Below are positions 20,798 to 27,359 of a stretch of DNA of 27,359 nucleotides, piece by piece. Under the pieces are notes generated by a model. It was not told the DNA's origin and searched no databases. It saw nothing but the letters and a program-made list of their open reading frames with translations. Each line of letters starts with the position of its first letter. The first letter of the stretch is position 1. The stretch is from NCBI GenBank assembly GCA_900551675.1, contig URXH01000016.1, positions 1 through 27,359 of the forward strand, in the 5' to 3' direction. A program made the position numbers and the translations under genes. Source of the stretch: an uncultured bacterium. Its GTDB lineage: Bacteria > Cyanobacteriota > Vampirovibrionia > Gastranaerophilales > Gastranaerophilaceae.

Positions 20798-21746
20798 TTT
20801 TTAAGCAGTCAAGTTTTTCGCATGTTGTTTGTCGGTGCTCCCAAAGACACGGTTTTATCGGGCAGTTATCCGATGCTTTAATCGGGATAACATTTTCAGA
20901 TTGCGGAATTAATTTTTTATCATCTGTCGGTCCGAAAATTACATAGGTTTTTGTTCCCATAGCAACTGCAACATGCAAAGGTGCAGAATCAGAGCATATA
21001 AATTTTTCTGCTTTCCCGATAAGAACCGCCAGATCTTTTAAACTTTTTGTTTTGCCATAACAATTAGTGAAGACTGAAGAATGAAGAGTGATGCGAGAAA
21101 GAATTGTTTCTATTACTTCCTTATCATCGGGGCCTCCGGCTAAGATAACATGTTTTCCTTTTTCAAGAAGCAAATCAACAGTCTGTGCCCATACATCCGC
21201 CGTAACTGTTTTTACCATTCCCTTTTGCAAGCTCATTTTGCTCACTCCGGGGTGGATTAGAACAGAATTAGGAATTTTTTCCTGTCTTTCGACATTAATT
21301 TCTGGCAGATAAGTTTTGTAGTTTGTAACAGGTGTTATAAGGTCATGATACATGGCGCAGGCATACTGGTTTTTATTTAAAGGTACAGCTTTTGTTAAAA
21401 GAATTTTGCTCAATTTGCCTGTATCATAGCCGTATCTCTTTTTTATCCCTGTTAGTGTCAAAAGGATACTGATAAATTTGTTTCCTCCTGACGAGAAAAC
21501 CATATCAAAATGCCCTTTTCGTGCGAGATATACAAGTTTTAAAAGTTCTGTGTATTTATTTTTCCCTTTAACATCAATAAGAAATAAATCATCTATAATA
21601 TTAGTTAAATCTTTTACGCTTTTGCTCCTGGGCTCCAGCGCCAGAGTAATTTTTGCTTCGGGAAATTCTTTTTTTAAAGATATAAGAGCGGGCAGAAAAA
21701 ATATTTCATCTCCTATTCCGCCGAAATTGATAGCTAAAATATTCAT
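20763..21746 (-). CDS. Glycosyltransferase family 9 (heptosyltransferase-like)
   Basis: GT9 enzymes transfer ADP-heptose or related sugars to lipopolysaccharide cores. The start at 21746 (MNILAINFGGIGDEIFFLPAL, 327 residues) is chosen by family match. The N-terminal GGIGDEI resembles the family's G-x-GD loop. SVLIHPGVSK, HVILAGGPDD and CSDSAPLHVAVAMGTKTYVIFGPTDD form the C-terminal donor-binding half, with SAPLH instead of the usual SGPxH or TGxxH. The end has four cysteines (CPIKPC, TCEKLDC). No ribosome site lies before the ATG, but TATAAT is 6 bases upstream, suggesting a leaderless message. It fits a cell with an outer membrane. Confidence 0.9.
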   Translation of the reverse strand: MNILAINFGGIGDEIFFLPALISLKKEFPEAKITLALEPRSKSVKDLTNIIDDLFLIDVKGKNKYTELLKLVYLARKGHFDMVFSSGGNKFISILLTLTGIKKRYGYDTGKLSKILLTKAVPLNKNQYACAMYHDLITPVTNYKTYLPEINVERQEKIPNSVLIHPGVSKMSLQKGMVKTVTADVWAQTVDLLLEKGKHVILAGGPDDKEVIETILSRITLHSSVFTNCYGKTKSLKDLAVLIGKAEKFICSDSAPLHVAVAMGTKTYVIFGPTDDKKLIPQSENVIPIKASDNCPIKPCLWEHRQTTCEKLDCLKITAQDIVQKVL

Positions 21747-21752
21747 AGCCTG

Positions 21753-21758
21753 ATTATA
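21753..21758 (-). promoter_or_regulatory. TATAAT box 6 bases before the GT9 start
   Basis: A perfect -10 hexamer so close to the ATG predicts transcription starting at or next to the start codon. No clear -35 box is seen 16-18 bases upstream. Confidence 0.35.
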
Positions 21759-21788
21759 CAATAAAAATATTTGTAGTAATATTAGTTT

Positions 21789-23321
21789 ATGGTAAACAAA
21801 GTTACAACCGCGACAGTAATAGGTCTTAATGCATATAAAGTTTCTGTGGAAACTGATGTTTTAAACGGGCTTCCGGGTTTTGCTATTGTTGGTTTGCCTG
21901 ATACGGCGATAAATGAGGCGCGCGACAGGGTGCGTTCGGCTATAAAAAACTCTGGATTTACTTTTCCGGCAAAAAAAGTTGTTATAAATCTTGCTCCTGC
22001 TGATTTGAAAAAAGAGGGTTCAAACTTTGATCTGCCTATTGCAATTGGTCTTCTTGTAGAAGAAGGAGTTCTTGAAGAAGATAAGATAAAAGATTATGCA
22101 TTTGTCGGAGAACTTTCTCTTGACGGAACTCTGCGCGGAGTAACGGGTGTTTTGCCTTTAATTCTAGGATTAAAGGAAGAGGGTGTAAAAAATATATTCG
22201 TTCCAGAGATTAACGCTGTGGAAGCTGCGCTTGCGGGTGGAGTTAATATTTTTGGCGCAGGGTGTCTCGGTGATGTCGTTAATCATTTTTCAGATATTCA
22301 GATAAAACCTACTGTAATTGATATAAATAAATATTTGACAGATAGCGCAAAGCAGGAATATATTTACGACTTTAAAGATGTAAAAGGTCAGCAAAAAGCC
22401 AAGCGCGCTCTGGAAATCGCCGCGGCAGGCGGTCATAATATGTTAATGACAGGCTCGCCGGGGTCAGGTAAAACTCTTATGGCAAAATGTTTTGCATCAA
22501 TTTTGCCTCCTCTTGAGCTTTCGGAAGCACTTGAACTTACAAAAATATACAGTATCTGCGGGTTGTTATCTCCAGATGAGCCATTGATGACAAAACGTCC
22601 TTTTAGAGCCGTTCATCATACAGCTTCCGCAAACGGTATAATCGGCGGGGGATCTAATCCGAAGCCCGGTGAAATTACGCTTGCTCACAGGGGTGTTTTA
22701 TTTCTTGATGAAATGGTTGAATTTCCGAGAAATGTATTGGAGGTTTTGCGTCAGCCTCTTGAAGACGGAGAAATTGTTATTTCGCGTGCCAAACATTCTA
22801 TCAGGTATCCTGCAAAATTTATGCTTCTCGGCGCTATGAATCCATGTCCGTGCGGTTATCTCGGTGATAAAGAAAAACAGTGTACGTGCTCTGAATTTCA
22901 GATAAGCAGATATAAAGCAAGATTGTCAGGACCTTTACTTGATAGAATTGATCTGCAGGTAGAAGTCCCGCGACTTACTGCAGATGAGCTTTTGAATACG
23001 CAGCCGTCTGCCGAAACTTCCGAAGATATTAGAAAAAGAGTTGTTAAAGCAAGAAAAATTCAGGCTGAACGCTATAAAAATGACGGAATTTTAACTAACT
23101 CTGAATTGACTTCCGGACTCATAAAAAAATATTGTGTGATAGATAAACAGAGCGCCGAATTATTAAAAACGGCAGCTGTAAAATATCAGCTTTCAGGCAG
23201 ACGCTATGACAGAATTCTGAAACTTGCAAGAACCATAGCAGATCTTGAAGGTGCAGATGATATTAAGCAGACTCATCTTATGCAGGCTCTGCAGTATAGA
23301 ATTTCTAACCCGTCAGATTAA
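21789..23321 (+). CDS. comM: ComM/YifB Mg-chelatase-like AAA+ ATPase
   Basis: ComM helicases extend strand exchange during integration of transforming DNA. The 510-residue protein has an N-terminal Lon-protease-like domain (MVNKVTTATVIGLNAYKVSV, GLPGFAIVGLPDTAINEARDRV, VINLAPADLKKEGSNFDLPIAIG, in parts), Walker A GSPGSGKT (222-229), PFRAVHHTAS, Walker B GVLFLDEM (302-309), NPCPCGYLGD and a C-terminal lid domain with LSGRRYDRILKLARTIADL. No ribosome site is visible before the start, which is 42 bases from the divergent GT9. It suggests that DNA uptake exists or existed, which would fit a type IV pilus. It overlaps the convergent chrA gene by 17 bases. Confidence 0.95.
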   Translation: MVNKVTTATVIGLNAYKVSVETDVLNGLPGFAIVGLPDTAINEARDRVRSAIKNSGFTFPAKKVVINLAPADLKKEGSNFDLPIAIGLLVEEGVLEEDKIKDYAFVGELSLDGTLRGVTGVLPLILGLKEEGVKNIFVPEINAVEAALAGGVNIFGAGCLGDVVNHFSDIQIKPTVIDINKYLTDSAKQEYIYDFKDVKGQQKAKRALEIAAAGGHNMLMTGSPGSGKTLMAKCFASILPPLELSEALELTKIYSICGLLSPDEPLMTKRPFRAVHHTASANGIIGGGSNPKPGEITLAHRGVLFLDEMVEFPRNVLEVLRQPLEDGEIVISRAKHSIRYPAKFMLLGAMNPCPCGYLGDKEKQCTCSEFQISRYKARLSGPLLDRIDLQVEVPRLTADELLNTQPSAETSEDIRKRVVKARKIQAERYKNDGILTNSELTSGLIKKYCVIDKQSAELLKTAAVKYQLSGRRYDRILKLARTIADLEGADDIKQTHLMQALQYRISNPSD

Positions 23322-23838
23322 AAAATCCGGCAATCAGACCAACAAGTGCCGATACTCCCAAATAAAACAAAGGGTCGCGTTTTTCTGTTAAACTTGCAAT
23401 AAATAAGCCAGCGAGCAATACTATTCCAAATAAATTTATGCTGTTAATAAACATATCAATGCCGACTGCCGCCAAAAGCCCGCATCCTGCAGGTTTTAAA
23501 GTGTAAATAACCGAGCGTACGTATTTGTTATGCCTGAATTGTTCTAAAAGCTTTGAAATGATAATTATTAATATCAAAGATGGAAGTATCACAGCGGTTG
23601 TCGCAATAAATGCCCCCGTTATTCCTGCTGTAGCAAATCCTGCGAAAGTTGCCACATTTACTCCTACAGGCCCTGGAGTAATTGAGGATACCGCAATCAT
23701 GTCAGTAAGCTGTTTTGTTGTATACCATTTTTGTACGTCAGCTATATGATACAAAAACGGCAGTGTTGCATATCCGCCTCCAAAAGAAAATAAGCCGATA
23801 TGAAAAAATTCCAAAAATAATTTCAAATATATTATCAT
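23305..23838 (-). CDS. chrA: Chromate transporter ChrA, short form (second of pair)
   Basis: Short ChrA proteins work as pairs, each with about six membrane helices, that export chromate or related anions. This 177-residue member has FFHIGLFSFGGGYATLPFL near the start, SSITPGPVGVNVATFAGF (the P-G-P motif) around residue 54, and five to six hydrophobic segments after it. Its start overlaps the end of the upstream partner by 4 bases (ATGA). Real substrate unknown in an anaerobe-like cell. Confidence 0.92.
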   Translation of the reverse strand: MIIYLKLFLEFFHIGLFSFGGGYATLPFLYHIADVQKWYTTKQLTDMIAVSSITPGPVGVNVATFAGFATAGITGAFIATTAVILPSLILIIIISKLLEQFRHNKYVRSVIYTLKPAGCGLLAAVGIDMFINSINLFGIVLLAGLFIASLTEKRDPLFYLGVSALVGLIAGFFNLTG

Positions 23839-24392
23839 TCGTTATCCTCATGTTCTATTTTCTTTTGGTACTGAAGCCATAGACCTATAAATATTGCAAG
23901 AATTATCAATGCTGCAGGCGGAGCCTTGAAGCATGCTGATAAAATAAATGTTATAAAAAATATCCAGCATGTAAATTGGTCAACAACACTTTTTCTCCAC
24001 ATTTCCTTTACCGCAAGATAAATTAACAGCACAACACCGATTCCTACACCCCAGAATATGCTCTGGATAAATTTCATTTTAACAACTTCTTCAAGAATTT
24101 TTGCTATTAAAATTATTGAGATAAATGCAGGCATGACAATACCGAGTGTTGCAGTAATTGCTCCGGCTGTTTTTCTTAATTTATAGCCTACAAAGATAGC
24201 TGTATTTGCGGCGATAATTCCCGGAACGCTCTGTCCTAGTGCGTAGTATTCGCATAATTCATCATCATCTATCCATTGTTTTTTATCAACAAGTTCAGAC
24301 TGTAATAATGGCAAAATAACATAACCGCCACCAAGTAATAATGTTCCGACTTTGAAAAAAGTTTTAAATATCTGGTATAAAGTCTTTTCCAT
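23835..24392 (-). CDS. chrA: Chromate transporter ChrA, short form (first of pair)
   Basis: The start at 24392 (MEKTLYQIFKTFFKVGTLLLGGGYVILPLL, 185 residues) is chosen because the family begins like this; the frame stays open 20 codons upstream without match. It carries GTLLLGGGY, EYYALGQSVPGIIAANTAIFVGY (the P-G motif) and several membrane helices. It is translationally coupled to the next chrA gene. No ribosome site lies before the ATG; TATAAT is 7 bases upstream, so this may be a leaderless message. Confidence 0.92.
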   Translation of the reverse strand: MEKTLYQIFKTFFKVGTLLLGGGYVILPLLQSELVDKKQWIDDDELCEYYALGQSVPGIIAANTAIFVGYKLRKTAGAITATLGIVMPAFISIILIAKILEEVVKMKFIQSIFWGVGIGVVLLIYLAVKEMWRKSVVDQFTCWIFFITFILSACFKAPPAALIILAIFIGLWLQYQKKIEHEDNE

Positions 24393-24399
24393 AAAATTT

Positions 24400-24405
24400 A
24401 TTATA
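24400..24405 (-). promoter_or_regulatory. TATAAT box 7 bases before the first chrA start
   Basis: A perfect -10 hexamer next to the ATG with no ribosome site between. The -35 region is not convincing. Confidence 0.35.
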
Positions 24406-24451
24406 TAACAAGCATTAAATTTTTCTACTCTACTGATCTTTATATTAAACA

Positions 24452-24482
24452 CGAAAAACCGCGATTATTACGCGGTTTTTCG
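24452..24482 (-). terminator. Rho-independent terminator of the atpD-atpC operon
   Basis: CGAAAAACCGCG, loop of 7 bases, CGCGGTTTTTCG: a perfect 12-bp stem ending in T runs on both strands, 7 bases after the atpC stop. It separates the ATP synthase genes from chrA, which therefore needs its own promoter. Confidence 0.85.
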
Positions 24483-24489
24483 CAGTTTT

Positions 24490-24882
24490 CTAGTTATTAA
24501 GCGTTGCTTTTAATCTTGCCATTGCTCTTGCAACAGCTGCTTCTGCCCGTTTGGCATCAAGTTCGGCATCAGCTTCTGCTAATCTTGCCTGTGCACGTTT
24601 TAGGGCTTCTTTTGCTCGTGCTACATCAATCTCATCTCCGCGTTCTGCTGTAGTCGTAAGTATCAGAGCATTATCATCTTTGAATTGAAACACACCGCCC
24701 ATTGTTGTAAAATATTTTGGCTCATTATTTTTGATGGCTTTTGTTACGCCAATGTCGAGTGCAGCCATAACAGGTACGTGGTTTTTTAAAATGCCGATTT
24801 CACCATCTGTCGTTTTTGTATAAACTTCATCGACATCTTCATCAAAAACAATTTTTTCGTTGGTTATTATTTTTAAATGCAT
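24490..24882 (-). CDS. atpC: ATP synthase F1 subunit epsilon
   Basis: Epsilon joins gamma in the central stalk and inhibits ATP hydrolysis. The 130-residue protein has the N-terminal beta-sandwich (MHLKIITNEKIVFDEDVDEV, then TTDGEIGILKNHVPVMAALDIG) and a C-terminal two-helix part rich in Ala and Arg (EALKRAQARLAEADAELDAKRAEAA). The start has GAAAGGGTATTCT ahead. It follows atpD with 88 bases between and ends at a terminator, giving a beta-epsilon operon. Confidence 0.96.
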   Translation of the reverse strand: MHLKIITNEKIVFDEDVDEVYTKTTDGEIGILKNHVPVMAALDIGVTKAIKNNEPKYFTTMGGVFQFKDDNALILTTTAERGDEIDVARAKEALKRAQARLAEADAELDAKRAEAAVARAMARLKATLNN

Positions 24883-24970
24883 AGAATACCCTTTCAGAAG
24901 TTTGAAAGTCTGGGAGGGCTGAAGGTATTGACTGCTTGCTGACCTTGCGTCCTCTTAAACCTCATATCTT

Positions 24971-26377
24971 CTATTTTAATGTTTTGGCTTTTTCAACGGC
25001 TTCTTCAATTGTTCCTACCATGTAGAAAGCCTGTTCGGGCAGGTCATCGTGTTTGCCTTCAATAATTTCTTTAAAGCCTTTTATTGTATCTTCAAGTTTT
25101 ACGTACTTTCCTGAAATTCCGGAGAACTGTTCGGCAACGAAGAACGGCTGTGAGAGGAATCTTTGAATTTTTCTTGCTCTGTTAACCGTTTCTTTATCTT
25201 CTTCAGAGAGTTCATCCATACCTAAGATAGCGATAATATCCTGTAATTCTTTGTATTTTTGAAGAATTTCAAGAACTTTTCTTGTTGTATTGTAGTGTTC
25301 TTCTCCGATGATATTAGGATCAAGAACTCTTGAAGTGGATTCAAGAGGATCTACAGCCGGATAAATACCAAGAGATGCGATTTGTCTAGAAAGAACAGTT
25401 GATGCATCAAGGTGTGAGAATGTCGTTGCAGGAGCAGGGTCAGTTAAGTCGTCTGCAGGTACATAAATTGCCTGAACTGATGTAATGGAACCGTCTTTTG
25501 TTGATGTAATTCTTTCCTGCAGTTCGCCCATTTCATTTGCCAGTGTCGGCTGGTAGCCTACGGCTGAAGGCATACGGCCTAGAAGAGCCGAAACCTCAGA
25601 TCCTGCCTGAGTAAATCTGAATATATTGTCAACGAATAACAATACGTCCTGTTTTGAAAAATCCCTGAAATATTCAGCTGCAGTCAAAGCAGAAAGCCCA
25701 ACTCTCATTCTGGCTCCCGGCGGTTCGTTCATCTGTCCGTAAATAAGAGCTACTTTGTCGATAACGCCTGATTCTTTCATTTCATTCCACAGGTCATTTC
25801 CTTCACGTGTTCTTTCACCTACACCGCCGAAAACGGAAACGCCTGAATGTTCCATTGCAATGTTGTGGATAAGTTCCATAATAAGAACTGTTTTTCCTAC
25901 ACCTGCACCTCCGAACAGACCGATTTTGCCGCCTTTCTGATACGGCTGCAAAAGATCGATTGCTTTAATACCTGTTTCTAAAATTTCAATATTTGTATTT
26001 TGATCTGTTAATTTTGGAGATTCTCTGTGGATTGGAAGATATGTATCCGTTTCTACAGGTCCCATTTTGTCGACAGGATCGCCGGTTACATTTAAAATTC
26101 TTCCTAAAATAGCTTTTCCGACAGGAATTTTAATAGGTTCATTTGTATTAATGACTTTCATGCCTCTTTTAAGTCCGTCGGTTGAAGACATTGCAACTGT
26201 TCTAACTTTGTTGCCGCCAAGCATTTGCTGAACTTCTGCAACTACATAACTCCCGTCATCTTTATTGATATGCAGAGCCGTATAAATTTCCGGAAGCTCT
26301 CCCTGCTGAAATTCAACGTCAATAACAGGACCAATAATTTTAGTTATTAATCCCTCATTTTTAGTTAATGTATCCAT
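24971..26377 (-). CDS. atpD: ATP synthase F1 subunit beta
   Basis: Beta carries the catalytic sites of F1. The 468-residue protein shows GGAGVGKT (156-163, Walker A), VFGGVGERTREGNDLWNEM, NEPPGARMRVGLSALTAAEYFRD (in parts), the Walker B strand LLFVDNIFRFTQAGSEVSALLGRMPSAVGYQPTLA (in parts) and the DELSEED motif near residue 391. A strong GGAGAGAGGAA lies before the ATG, and a promoter with TATAAT about 25 bases upstream of that. No alpha, gamma or delta genes are adjacent; separate beta-epsilon transcription is the cyanobacterial arrangement. Confidence 0.98.
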   Translation of the reverse strand: MDTLTKNEGLITKIIGPVIDVEFQQGELPEIYTALHINKDDGSYVVAEVQQMLGGNKVRTVAMSSTDGLKRGMKVINTNEPIKIPVGKAILGRILNVTGDPVDKMGPVETDTYLPIHRESPKLTDQNTNIEILETGIKAIDLLQPYQKGGKIGLFGGAGVGKTVLIMELIHNIAMEHSGVSVFGGVGERTREGNDLWNEMKESGVIDKVALIYGQMNEPPGARMRVGLSALTAAEYFRDFSKQDVLLFVDNIFRFTQAGSEVSALLGRMPSAVGYQPTLANEMGELQERITSTKDGSITSVQAIYVPADDLTDPAPATTFSHLDASTVLSRQIASLGIYPAVDPLESTSRVLDPNIIGEEHYNTTRKVLEILQKYKELQDIIAILGMDELSEEDKETVNRARKIQRFLSQPFFVAEQFSGISGKYVKLEDTIKGFKEIIEGKHDDLPEQAFYMVGTIEEAVEKAKTLK

Positions 26378-26402
26378 TTCCTCTCTCCTTTTTTATAAAT
26401 TT

Positions 26403-26430
26403 ATTATAATACAAGAAAAAAAAATAACAA
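26403..26430 (-). promoter_or_regulatory. Promoter of the atpD-atpC operon
   Basis: On the minus strand TTGTTA (26425-26430), 16 bases that are mostly T, then TATAAT (26403-26408), about 25 bases before atpD. It shows that atpD is the first gene of its transcript. Confidence 0.65.
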
Positions 26431-26465
26431 ATGCATGAATTTATAAATTATTTTTTATAATTAAT

Positions 26466-27317
26466 TTATACAATATTACCATTTTCTATTCTGTATATTT
26501 TAACATCCTTTAGAAATTCATCTTCAAAAAGAATTGTGTCTACTGAAGTTATTATTGTTTGAGTGTTTTCATTAATTGATTTTAAAAGAAAGTTTTGTCT
26601 TATATCATCAAGCTCTGCCAGAACATCATCAAGAAGCAGAACAGGTTCATCTCCTGTTTTAGCGGTAATTATATCAAGTTCCGAAAGTTTAAGTGCCAGA
26701 ACAATAGTTCTTTGCTGTCCCTGTGATGCAAATTTGACAGCTTCACTGCCGTTTATGTAAAAAACAATATCATCCCTGTGCGGTCCAACGCAAGATTGCC
26801 CTCTGCGCATTTCTTCTTCTTTTTTTTCTTCAATCGACAACTTAAAAGCTTCTGCTATTTCTTCAAGTTCAAATTCATTATTCAAAAAAGGACAGTCGTA
26901 ATTAATTTTTAATTCTTCTGTATTTACATAACCAAATTCATCGGTCTTCCAGATACATGCTTCAATTTGTTCTCTTGTTTTTTCAGATTTATCATCTTTC
27001 ATGTTCTTGAACTTGTCATAGAATGCACGAAGTAAAAGCATTAATGTGGTTAAACGTTGCTGACCATCAATTATTTCCATGTCTCCTTTATCATTTTTAA
27101 AAGTGACAATTGGACCTAGGAAGTATTCATCACTTTCACTATCAAAGTTATCACAGTTATTTTCTGGAAATGAAAAGTTGAATAAGTCTTCCCATAATGT
27201 TTGACATTCATCTTCACCCCATGCATATGGTCTTTGATAATCTGGAATTAAAAATTTTGTTTTTTTAGCACTGAAAAGTTCTTTAACCGTTTTCTGGTCA
27301 ATATTTAGCTTTGACAT
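26466..27317 (-). CDS. Hybrid ORF: DUF262 N-terminus joined to RecF C-terminus
   Basis: Residues 1-138 belong to DUF262 (GmrSD-type, ParB/Srx-like NTPase fold): IPDYQRPYAWGEDECQTLWEDL (24-45, in parts), YFLGPIV, and DGQQRLTTLMLLLRAFYD from 84, then CIWKTDEFGYVNTEELKI. Residues from about 140 to 283 are RecF: RRGQSCVGPHRDDI (171-184), FASQGQQRTIVLALKLSE (ABC signature) and PVLLLDDVLAELD (Walker B, 225-237). DUF262 proteins normally run several hundred residues more, and RecF normally has an N-terminal Walker A half. Both are cut, and meet in frame near residues 134-142 (26892-26920). A GGAGG site at 27324-27328 supports the start. It could be a real fusion, a decaying remnant, or an assembly join. 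As RecF alone it cannot bind ATP. Confidence 0.75.
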   Translation of the reverse strand: MSKLNIDQKTVKELFSAKKTKFLIPDYQRPYAWGEDECQTLWEDLFNFSFPENNCDNFDSESDEYFLGPIVTFKNDKGDMEIIDGQQRLTTLMLLLRAFYDKFKNMKDDKSEKTREQIEACIWKTDEFGYVNTEELKINYDCPFLNNEFELEEIAEAFKLSIEEKKEEEMRRGQSCVGPHRDDIVFYINGSEAVKFASQGQQRTIVLALKLSELDIITAKTGDEPVLLLDDVLAELDDIRQNFLLKSINENTQTIITSVDTILFEDEFLKDVKIYRIENGNIV

Positions 27318-27323
27318 ATATGG

Positions 27324-27328
27324 CCTCC
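27324..27328 (-). promoter_or_regulatory. Ribosome binding site of the DUF262-RecF ORF
   Basis: GGAGG on the minus strand, 6 bases before the ATG at 27317. It shows that the DUF262 end carries its own initiation signal rather than an inherited recF start. Confidence 0.7.
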
Positions 27329-27359
27329 ATACTTATATCTTGTTAATAATTTATTTTTT

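Noticed and set aside
23305..24392. A single chrA gene split by frameshift
   Set aside because: Each half has its own start, P-G motif and complete length; paired short ChrA proteins with ATGA overlap are a known arrangement.

Overview
The window is an AT-rich bacterial chromosome segment. A low-GC, non-photosynthetic relative of Cyanobacteria (Vampirovibrionia/Melainabacteria, Gastranaerophilales-like) is the best guess. Three things support this: a pilin with the AFTLAEVLITLGIIGVV start I associate with that group, a separate two-gene ATP synthase beta-epsilon operon as in cyanobacteria, and a minCDE operon beside a heptosyltransferase-like GT9 gene that suggests a Gram-negative type envelope. 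This is inference from protein features, not a phylogeny.

Layout. 1-2400: gcvT (minus), then a prepilin-like ORF (plus) whose 5' end is made of intergenic repeat sequence. 2391-3434: a J-domain chaperone with a reduced zinc centre. 3500-3680: a MITE-like palindrome and a hairpin repeat where the spc operon would be expected to continue. 3678-13924: the S10-spc ribosomal protein cluster on the minus strand in canonical order (rpsJ rplC rplD rplW rplB rpsS rplV rpsC rplP rpmC rpsQ rplN rplX rplE rpsN rpsH rplF rplR), ending abruptly after rplR. 14099-16591: minC-minD-minE (minus) with a terminator. 16697-17554: a lysozyme-like protein with an EF-hand loop. 17714-20797: a plus-strand run of Nudix/NrtR-like regulator, secG, tcdA, an SDR oxidoreductase and an HD-domain protein. 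20763-21746: GT9 (minus). 21789-23321: comM/yifB (plus). 23305-24392: a two-gene chromate-transporter (chrA) pair (minus). 24490-26377: atpD-atpC (minus). 26466-27317: an ORF joining a DUF262 N-terminus to the C-terminal part of RecF.

Two things stand out. First, the gaps of the ribosomal cluster are unusually long and filled with palindromic repeats. One family has a stem with compensatory changes and begins exactly inside the TAG stop codon of three different genes (rplR, rplF, rpsN), so the repeat appears to supply or target the stop. A tandem array of the same unit plus a terminator-like hairpin separates rpsN from rpsH. Second, the DUF262-RecF hybrid looks like an in-frame join of two truncated families. 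It is either a real fusion (then a candidate novel protein) or a rearrangement or assembly join.

No tRNA, rRNA, CRISPR array or intact insertion sequence was seen.
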